NCBI GenBank assembly: GCA_017354095.1
Contig: JAFMRP010000075.1
Coordinates: forward strand, 1 to 10,793
Origin: Ktedonobacteraceae bacterium
GTDB lineage: Bacteria; Chloroflexota; Ktedonobacteria; Ktedonobacterales; Ktedonobacteraceae
Length of the DNA stretch: 10,793 nucleotides
Direction: 5' to 3'
Below, piece by piece: positions 5,871-10,793 of the stretch. The notes beneath the pieces were generated by a model. The model did not search any database. It was not told where the DNA came from and saw only the letters and a list, made by a program, of their open reading frames with translations. The position numbers were made by a program, and so were the translations under genes. The first letter of the stretch is position 1. Each line of letters begins with the position of its first letter.

Positions 5871-6311
5871 ATGGCAAAGACCTATCAGCGCACGTGGTGG
5901 ATGCGCATGGGCAACGTACTGGCGACCATGCTGGTACGTGCGGGCGTGAACGTGGGACCTATCCACCTGCTCACGGTACTCGGCCGCACCACTGGTCTGC
6001 CGCGTACCACCCCGGTAGCGGTGGTTGAACAACAGCGGCAGCGCTACCTGGTGGCAACGTATGGGCTGGTCAACTGGGTCCGCAACCTACGAGCGCAGGG
6101 CGAAGCGACGCTCACGCGCGGTCGCCGTTCAGAGACCATCAAAGCGATGGAGCTGCCCGCCAAAGAGGCTGCTCTCGTGCTAAAAGCGTGCCTCGCTGGA
6201 AATGGCAGGATCTTCCAGGGCTTTTTTGATGTGACCGCAGAGGCTTCCCTTGCGGATTTCGAGCGCGAGGCAGCACTCCATCCAGTGTTCGCGTTGCAAA
6301 AGATTCAGTGA
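5871..6311 (+). CDS. Deazaflavin (F420)-dependent nitroreductase-like protein, Ddn family
   Basis: A 146-residue split-beta-barrel protein. The diagnostic segment is GRTTGLPRTTPVAVV (residues 38-52), equivalent to the GR.SG.PR.TPL motif of Ddn/DUF385 proteins, followed by VATYGLVNWVRNLRAQGEATL (about 61-81), equivalent to the glycine/tryptophan/NLRA stretch that contacts the deazaflavin. Known relatives use reduced F420 to reduce quinones or nitro compounds, often near the membrane. AAGGAGGAG precedes the ATG, making this one of the best ribosome-binding sites in the window. The gene is separated by 15 bases from the ABM gene, and both follow the TetR gene. A monooxygenase-like protein plus a reductase under a TetR regulator suggests response to a small aromatic or quinone toxicant. 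F420 use is inferred from family. Confidence 0.82.
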   Translation: MAKTYQRTWWMRMGNVLATMLVRAGVNVGPIHLLTVLGRTTGLPRTTPVAVVEQQRQRYLVATYGLVNWVRNLRAQGEATLTRGRRSETIKAMELPAKEAALVLKACLAGNGRIFQGFFDVTAEASLADFEREAALHPVFALQKIQ

Positions 6312-6347
6312 TGAATCGTCAAAAGAAAACGCACCAATTCTAAGATA

Positions 6348-6380
6348 CGGCAGGGGAAACGCAATGCTTTTCCCTTGCCG
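6348..6380. terminator. Bidirectional stem-loop between convergent operons
   Basis: CGGCAGGGGAAA (6348-6359) pairs with TTTCCCTTGCCG (6369-6380) over 12 positions with one G-T wobble. After one mismatch, GC/GC closes an AAT triloop. It sits between the convergent Ddn-like reductase (ends 6311) and response regulator (ends 6433) genes, where a shared transcript end is expected. Neither strand has a T-run directly after the stem, although T-rich sequence lies about 20 bases further on the minus strand. Confidence 0.5.
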
Positions 6381-6432
6381 CTCTACATAAGAAGAGGTGC
6401 TACTCACCACGGCAAATAAGGAAGGAAGGAGG

Positions 6433-7095
6433 CTAGCTGCTGCGCTCACGCTGGATCACACCCTGTTGCCAGGCAAACACGGCTGCCTGTGTGCGATCGG
6501 CAGTATGGAGTTTGCCCAGGATATTACTCACGTGACCCTTCACGGTTTGCTCGCTGATGCTTAACTTTTGAGCAATTGCTGCATTGGTATTACCCAGCGC
6601 AATGAGGCGGAGCACTTCCATTTCGCGCTCACTCAAATCGGCAAAGGCGTTGGGAGTTCTTTTTCTCTCCCCGCGCAATTCCTGGACGACACGTGCCGCC
6701 ACACGAGGATGCAAAATTGATTCGCTGCGATTCGCTTTGCGGATGGTATCGGCCAGATCGCGCGCTTGAATATCCTTCATCACATAAGAGAGTGCGCCAG
6801 CTTTTAAAGTGGGGAAAATATATTCGTCTTCCTGGAAAGAAGTAAGGACGACTACTTGTGAGTGTGGGCTGAGCTTTTTGATCTGACGAATAGCCTCTAT
6901 TCCTCCCATGCCGGGCATGGAAAGATCCATAATCACGACATCCGGCGCCAGTTCAGTCACCAGGTCCAGCGCCTCTTCGCCAGTGCTGGCCTCGCCGACA
7001 ATGACCAGGTCAGCCTGTGTCTCAAGAAATGCATGGATCCCCTGGCGCACCACACTATGATCGTCTACCAGCACAATAGTGATGTTATCTGTCAT
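6433..7095 (-). CDS. NarL/FixJ-family response regulator (LuxR-type HTH)
   Basis: A 220-residue two-domain DNA-binding response regulator. The receiver domain (about 4-120) has the acidic pair Asp11/Asp12, phospho-acceptor Asp57 in VVIMDLSMPGMGG, Thr85 (VVVLTSF) and Lys107 (YVMKDI). A linker leads to the LuxR-type domain (about 153-210): LSEREMEVLRLIALGNTN, AAIAQKLSISEQTVKGHVSNIL and GKLHTADRTQAA. The open frame continues upstream for 48 codons, but that extension lies within the kinase gene. The ATG at 7093-7095 is chosen because the receiver then begins at its usual place (MTDNITIVLVDDH). The gene overlaps the end of the kinase gene by 11 bases, so the two are co-transcribed and probably translationally coupled. 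The kinase upstream is the evident partner. Target genes are unknown; the adjacent lipid-modifying genes are reasonable candidates. Confidence 0.95.
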   Translation of the reverse strand: MTDNITIVLVDDHSVVRQGIHAFLETQADLVIVGEASTGEEALDLVTELAPDVVIMDLSMPGMGGIEAIRQIKKLSPHSQVVVLTSFQEDEYIFPTLKAGALSYVMKDIQARDLADTIRKANRSESILHPRVAARVVQELRGERKRTPNAFADLSEREMEVLRLIALGNTNAAIAQKLSISEQTVKGHVSNILGKLHTADRTQAAVFAWQQGVIQRERSS

Positions 7096-8578
7096 TTGAT
7101 GGTCCCGTTTCGTAGTAAGCTGTGATACACGTACCTTCTCCAGGGATACTCTCAACTTTAATTGAGCCACCGAGAGCCTCCATTCGCTCTCGCATGGAGA
7201 GCAAGCCGATACCTTGCCGATTGATGTTTTGTGGCTCAAATCCCTGGCCGTTATCGCTGATGAAGAGCACGATCTGGTCCAGAGTATAACCGAGTTCCAG
7301 TCGCGCCATCGTCGCCCCGCTATGGCGCGCGATATTGGTGAGGGCTTCTTGCACCAATCGAAAAAGCGCTTCCTCCGCTTTCAGGGGTAGCAAAACCTCT
7401 TCAATGCTCATATCTAGAGGAATGTTCTGTTGCTGTGACCAACGTTGACAGTATTCCTCCAGGGCTTTCGAGAAGGGTTTCTCTTCAAGTTCGATCGGGC
7501 GAAGCTGAAAGATCAACGAGGAAAGTTCCTGCTGAGCCTGAACAAGCAGATGTTCAATAATCTCCAGCCGTTCGCGGGCAGCATCCACATTCAACTTCTG
7601 CCCGAGGCAAGCCTGCGCGCTCCAGATTTGCATGGCGATCGCGAACATTTGCTGTTTAAGGCTATCATGCAAGTCACGGGCCAGGCGGTTGCGTTCTTCC
7701 AGGACAGCCAGGCGCTGTTGTTCTCGCAACAATTGTTCCAACTTTCTAGCCATATTGTTTAATTGCTGGGCCATAAGGCCCAGTTCATCGCCAGAATTAT
7801 CTTTAGCCATCAGCGAGAAATCGCCCTTACTCCAGGCTTCAGCGACGACCGTCACGCGCTTAAATCTCCCCACCAGCCAGCGTGACATGAGCACGCTATA
7901 GAGCACGCCAACGGCACCGACAACCGTAACAAGCAGGATCAGGGTGGGGTAAATGAGCGGGAAAATCGCGAACAGGATGGTATGCCAGCCAGGTAGAACC
8001 TGTCGTGTCAATAAGATGCCAACGACTCGCCCTTTTCTTGTGACTAACATCTTTGCGGCAAATAATATCTTCTGCGGAGTGACGACCACCGTCTGACCAA
8101 TATTTGTTGCCCCACTGCGAGCAGCGAGAAAGACCCTCATTCCTTCCGCTGGCAGGAGGGCCGGAAGCATCGCGCCCATAGGCGCGATAGTGTTGCTTGA
8201 TGCAAGAATTTTCCCCTGGAGATCGGTGACGACCGTATAGCCGCTGAGGGAAGAAAAGCCCAGCACCATTCCAGTATTCCCACTGATATGTTCACTCAGG
8301 ACGCTATAGTCGATAGCGGAAAGTTCATCATCTAAGCTCTCTTGATTGATCCTTGGCCCTTGCAAATTGCCGGTAATTATAGGGGCTTCCTCGCGCAACA
8401 CGCTGAAAGCGGTTTGTGGATACTGGGCAAGTACCTGGTTTGTTATCACGTCCATAGCGATCGCAATTGTTATCAGCAAGGCAATGGCGGTCACCAAAAT
8501 GTAGGAGAACGCGAGTTTCCATTGGAGGTGCCGGAAGAAAGGAACGGTATTTTTCAGTAAGCGTAAAAAGCGTTGCAT
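7085..8578 (-). CDS. Membrane sensor histidine kinase, NarL-partner (HisKA_3) type
   Basis: A 497-residue sensor kinase. The first transmembrane helix is at about 22-43. An external region of about 150 residues follows, with a PAS/Cache-like YTVVTDLQGKILASSNTIAPMG stretch (positions about 114-135), then a second hydrophobic segment at about 198-230. HAMP is at about 231-283, with a short coiled coil to 292. The HisKA_3 dimerisation helix has RNRLARDLHDSLKQQ with phospho-acceptor His304. The ATPase domain shows N-box LVQEALTNIARHSG (Asn415), DNGQGF (442-447) and GIGLLSMRERMEALGG (456-471). This is the LiaS/DesK/VraS-like layout, a family in which several members answer to envelope stress. It starts 68 bases after the esterase gene and overlaps the response regulator gene by 11 bases. 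The ligand is unknown; the extracytoplasmic sensing domain and lipid-modifying neighbours suggest an envelope signal. Confidence 0.94.
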   Translation of the reverse strand: MQRFLRLLKNTVPFFRHLQWKLAFSYILVTAIALLITIAIAMDVITNQVLAQYPQTAFSVLREEAPIITGNLQGPRINQESLDDELSAIDYSVLSEHISGNTGMVLGFSSLSGYTVVTDLQGKILASSNTIAPMGAMLPALLPAEGMRVFLAARSGATNIGQTVVVTPQKILFAAKMLVTRKGRVVGILLTRQVLPGWHTILFAIFPLIYPTLILLVTVVGAVGVLYSVLMSRWLVGRFKRVTVVAEAWSKGDFSLMAKDNSGDELGLMAQQLNNMARKLEQLLREQQRLAVLEERNRLARDLHDSLKQQMFAIAMQIWSAQACLGQKLNVDAARERLEIIEHLLVQAQQELSSLIFQLRPIELEEKPFSKALEEYCQRWSQQQNIPLDMSIEEVLLPLKAEEALFRLVQEALTNIARHSGATMARLELGYTLDQIVLFISDNGQGFEPQNINRQGIGLLSMRERMEALGGSIKVESIPGEGTCITAYYETGPSNDR

Positions 8579-8646
8579 CGCTTACACCCCACGAGCATCA
8601 ATCAATTGTATTGTAGCTGCTCTGTCAACGATCAATCTACCTTTCA

Positions 8647-10056
8647 TTACCAATGTAACCAAGTGAGGGCATGGTAGAGTTGTGTCTGCCAGACGCTCCA
8701 GCCATGGCGTCCTGGTTCTATATCAAGGGTGTAATGGATGGACAGTTTTTTCAGGGCGCGTGCGAACTGCAGTGTGTCTGTATAGTAGGGCTGATCGCTG
8801 GTCGCAGCCCCCAGATAGAAATGCAGTTTCCAGGCCGCCTTATCGTGGGCAATTGTTTCCAGCGGACTATTGGCTTTTTGATACGCTGCGTTCTTGCCCC
8901 AAATGGCTCCCTCAGCAATATAGTAGCCACCCAGAGCAATGACGCTACCAAAGATAGTGGGATGGTGAAGGGCAATGTTCGCTGCGCCAAACCCTCCCAT
9001 CGAGAGGCCACCAATCGCGCGATGAGCTGTATCTGCCAGGGTGCGATAGTGCTGATCGACGTAGCGTACCACGGTATTGCTTACATAATCCTCGATCAAT
9101 TGTTGATGGTCAAAACTGTTTCCCCACTCACTTGTCATACCAGGGCGACCATTTCCATCAGGCATGACCAGTACTAACTCAGAAACTTTATGGGTAATAA
9201 TTAACGTATTGGCCGATTCACCAGCTTTTCCGGCAACCAACCAGTCGCGTATGCCGCCAGGGGCTCCATGTAAAAGGTAGAGAACTGGATAGCGCCTAGT
9301 ACTGGCTTGCGGCGTTGTGTAAGAAGGTGGCAGATAGACCAGAAAAGATTTACCTCCGACGCGATCGGTTACTACTGTGCCAACCTTTGCCCGGGCTTGC
9401 TGGGTGAAGATTGGCGCTAGATGCAAATCAACATCTGGCGAGAAAAGGAACAGATCGCTGGACGAGGTCGCGGTGATCACTACCAGCGTGATGAATACCA
9501 GAGCACCGGTACTCTGTACCACTACCTGCCATCTATTGCCCGATATTTTTTCGCCCACGCCCTTCCGTCGCGTAAGAATGCATCTCATCGCACGACCGAG
9601 CGCTAACAGTGGATCGAGCAACACCTCAGCGAGTGAACGCCCGACTGAAGCGCCAATAAAGGCACAGAGCAGAGCCAGTGCGATAATAGTTATGATACGG
9701 TAAACAAGGGCAGACACATCAAGCGGCTCCAGGTGTCCACTGGGATCAGGCGTGGGCTGAAGAGCTGTCTGAATAAATGGAATGACATAGCGCCAGCTAA
9801 AGATAAGGGCTGCACCAACGATCGCGCCGGATTTGTATCTTCCGACCAGTGAGCCCATCAATGCAGCACCAGTAGCCATGATCAGAGCTGATATAAGGCT
9901 TGCGCGCCCCGTGTCCAGCCCCATCTGTGTGATGAGTGAGAGAAGGTTATCCTGGACAGCATGCTGAAAAAGCAATATACCGGCGAGCAGCGCGACAAGC
10001 GTAGATATCAGAAAGCCATATGGGGCTTTTTTCAAAGCAGTAATTACGTTCTGCAT
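8647..10056 (-). CDS. Polytopic membrane protein with extracytoplasmic esterase domain (esterase D/PF00756-like)
   Basis: The 469-residue protein has about five transmembrane helices (near 13-31, 52-72, 77-96, 117-138 and 178-198) followed by an alpha/beta-hydrolase domain from about 225 to the end. Basic residues at 9-10 and in the 155-176 loop predict N-terminus inside and hydrolase outside. The hydrolase has VLYLLHGAPGG (oxyanion region, 258-268), VMPDGNG (298-303), nucleophile Ser352 in GGLSMGG, a probable acid Asp421 (GAATSDQPYY) and His451 in GRHGW, so the triad appears intact. The next gene upstream in the operon is an MprF-type lipid aminoacyltransferase. In Pseudomonas aeruginosa and Corynebacterium an esterase beside an aminoacyl-phosphatidylglycerol synthase removes the amino acid from the lipid, so the same role is inferred here. 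Alternatives are another ester or acyltransfer reaction in the envelope. Family and topology are good; substrate is inference. Confidence 0.85.
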   Translation of the reverse strand: MQNVITALKKAPYGFLISTLVALLAGILLFQHAVQDNLLSLITQMGLDTGRASLISALIMATGAALMGSLVGRYKSGAIVGAALIFSWRYVIPFIQTALQPTPDPSGHLEPLDVSALVYRIITIIALALLCAFIGASVGRSLAEVLLDPLLALGRAMRCILTRRKGVGEKISGNRWQVVVQSTGALVFITLVVITATSSSDLFLFSPDVDLHLAPIFTQQARAKVGTVVTDRVGGKSFLVYLPPSYTTPQASTRRYPVLYLLHGAPGGIRDWLVAGKAGESANTLIITHKVSELVLVMPDGNGRPGMTSEWGNSFDHQQLIEDYVSNTVVRYVDQHYRTLADTAHRAIGGLSMGGFGAANIALHHPTIFGSVIALGGYYIAEGAIWGKNAAYQKANSPLETIAHDKAAWKLHFYLGAATSDQPYYTDTLQFARALKKLSIHYTLDIEPGRHGWSVWQTQLYHALTWLHW

Positions 10057-10074
10057 GGAATATACCTACAAATC

Positions 10075-10092
10075 CCCCTCAAAAAAGAGGGG
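10075..10092 (-). other. Intercistronic hairpin before the esterase gene
   Basis: On the minus-strand RNA, CCCCTC, a six-U loop and GAGGGG form a perfect 6-bp G/C-rich stem. It spans the stop codon of the upstream gene (10079-10081) and ends 18 bases before the esterase ATG at 10056. Its 3' arm is the most Shine-Dalgarno-like purine run near that start, so folding could limit esterase translation, or the hairpin could act as a processing or pausing site. There is no U-run after the stem, so it is unlikely to be a strong terminator. Confidence 0.35.
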
Positions 10093-10793
10093 TTGGTGAT
10101 CTATGCTTTGGATAATGGACCTGGCGCAGGCCGATAGCCACCTGCAAAAGGTCCAGGCGACGGGGAAAAATTAAGTAGCGATTCTCCCAGCGCGGGCAAA
10201 ATTTCTGTTTGAAAAAACTCAAGGTTTTGTACTGCTGGAACCCTTTTGCACAGCCTAATAATGCCTGTCCCCAGCGATTCCAGTAAGGCAAGAGGTCCTG
10301 ATTGTTGTTATTTAACGGGATCAGTCCCAGGCTCAAGACTTCAGCATTGCATGCTTTCAAATACTCCAGCGAGCGCACAAGAAGTAGATCCATAGCGCCA
10401 GGTACAGCATCCTCTCTGCGTCTTAGAAGATCGAGTGCCCATCCGCGACGCCCGTAGATTGGGACAAAGGAGACGAACGCATGGAGCTGGTTTTGCTCAT
10501 CAATGGCACATGCGATAAGCTGGGCATCATCACTAGCAACGTTAAGATGTCCCATGCTAAAGCTCATCTCCACGCCTCCTTTGCGCATCAACCAGCATTG
10601 AGAGATGCATCTCATTTGCTCACGCAGATCGCTATCCACGCTATTACCTCGAAAGAAGACGATTTGTAGCCGTTCTTTTTCTGCTCGATGCATAGAGGAG
10701 CGTACGTTGGCCATTTTATTGCCTTTGAGCGTGAAATGTGGGACATCGAGAAGGGCATCTTCCCCGATCTTGAATACATGTAACCCCTGTTCA
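10079..10793 (-). CDS. MprF-type phosphatidylglycerol lysyltransferase (DUF2156), C-terminal part, 5' end beyond window
   Basis: The visible 237 residues are the C-terminal catalytic domain of an MprF/LysX-like aminoacyl-phosphatidylglycerol synthase, which moves an amino acid from aminoacyl-tRNA to membrane phosphatidylglycerol and lowers surface negative charge. The frame has an ATG at 10714, but it is open to the window edge and already matches the family there: HVFKIGEDALLDV then FTLKGNKMANVRSSMHRAEKE. The gene is therefore 5'-truncated by the window. Further motifs are FVSFVPIYGRRGWALDLLRRR, PGAMDLLLVRSLEYLK, VLSLGLIPL and the near-terminal FKQKFCPRWENRYLIFP, equivalent to FK.KF.PRWEPRYL in the family. 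The two GNAT-like lobes appear complete. The esterase gene follows 22 bases downstream in the same direction. The amino acid (lysine, alanine, arginine) cannot be told. A membrane flippase domain may lie upstream, outside the window. Confidence 0.88.
   Translation of the reverse strand, partial: EQGLHVFKIGEDALLDVPHFTLKGNKMANVRSSMHRAEKERLQIVFFRGNSVDSDLREQMRCISQCWLMRKGGVEMSFSMGHLNVASDDAQLIACAIDEQNQLHAFVSFVPIYGRRGWALDLLRRREDAVPGAMDLLLVRSLEYLKACNAEVLSLGLIPLNNNNQDLLPYWNRWGQALLGCAKGFQQYKTLSFFKQKFCPRWENRYLIFPRRLDLLQVAIGLRQVHYPKHRSPTPLF

Noticed and set aside
6951..7239. Longer start for the response regulator at 7239
   Set aside because: The extra 48 residues are the kinase's C-terminal DNA read in another frame; the receiver domain begins normally at the ATG at 7095.
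8600..8628. TTGACA (8623-8628, minus strand) as a separate promoter for the histidine kinase
   Set aside because: The hexamer is perfect, but the two TACAAT candidates are only 7 and 12 bases away, and the hexamer at 17 bases (TTGATT) is poor.

Overview
The window most likely comes from a Ktedonobacteria-type bacterium (phylum Chloroflexota). This is inferred from several things together: moderate G+C, an nSTAND-type protein tail joined to a surface beta-helix protein, an F420-type (Ddn) reductase, an MprF-type lipid aminoacyltransferase and a NarL/LiaS-style two-component pair. No marker gene in the window proves the taxon.

Layout, left to right. (1) 1-834 (+): ATPase of a zinc/manganese-type ABC importer. 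(2) 965-3031 (-): a membrane-anchored right-handed beta-helix protein with a C-terminal choice-of-anchor-Q motif. Its cytoplasmic N-terminus, and 47 further in-frame codons upstream of the first ATG, read as the C-terminal tail of an nSTAND NTPase. A good promoter (3266-3294) and Shine-Dalgarno/ATG (3198) lie just upstream, but that ATG is in a different frame. (3) About 3295-3896: a gene-poor divergent spacer. (4) 3909-4613 (+): an AiiA-like metallo-beta-lactamase-fold hydrolase with an altered metal motif, followed by a strong inverted repeat. (5) 4773-6311 (+): a TetR repressor with an apparently leaderless promoter carrying a perfect palindrome, then an antibiotic-biosynthesis-monooxygenase-domain (ABM) protein and a Ddn-like reductase. 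This resembles a small redox or detoxification module. (6) 6433-10793 (-), read right to left: the C-terminal domain of an MprF-type aminoacyl-phosphatidylglycerol synthase (cut by the window edge), a membrane-anchored extracytoplasmic esterase, a sensor histidine kinase and a LuxR/NarL response regulator.

How the genes may work together. The right-hand block looks like a cell-envelope homeostasis cluster: one enzyme adds amino acids to membrane lipid, the neighbouring esterase could remove them, and the two-component pair could sense envelope state. The TetR block looks like a ligand-induced, self-repressed operon. The beta-helix gene looks like a recombination product in which the usual WD40 half of an nSTAND protein was exchanged for a beta-helix at the transmembrane junction, with the NTPase half lost.
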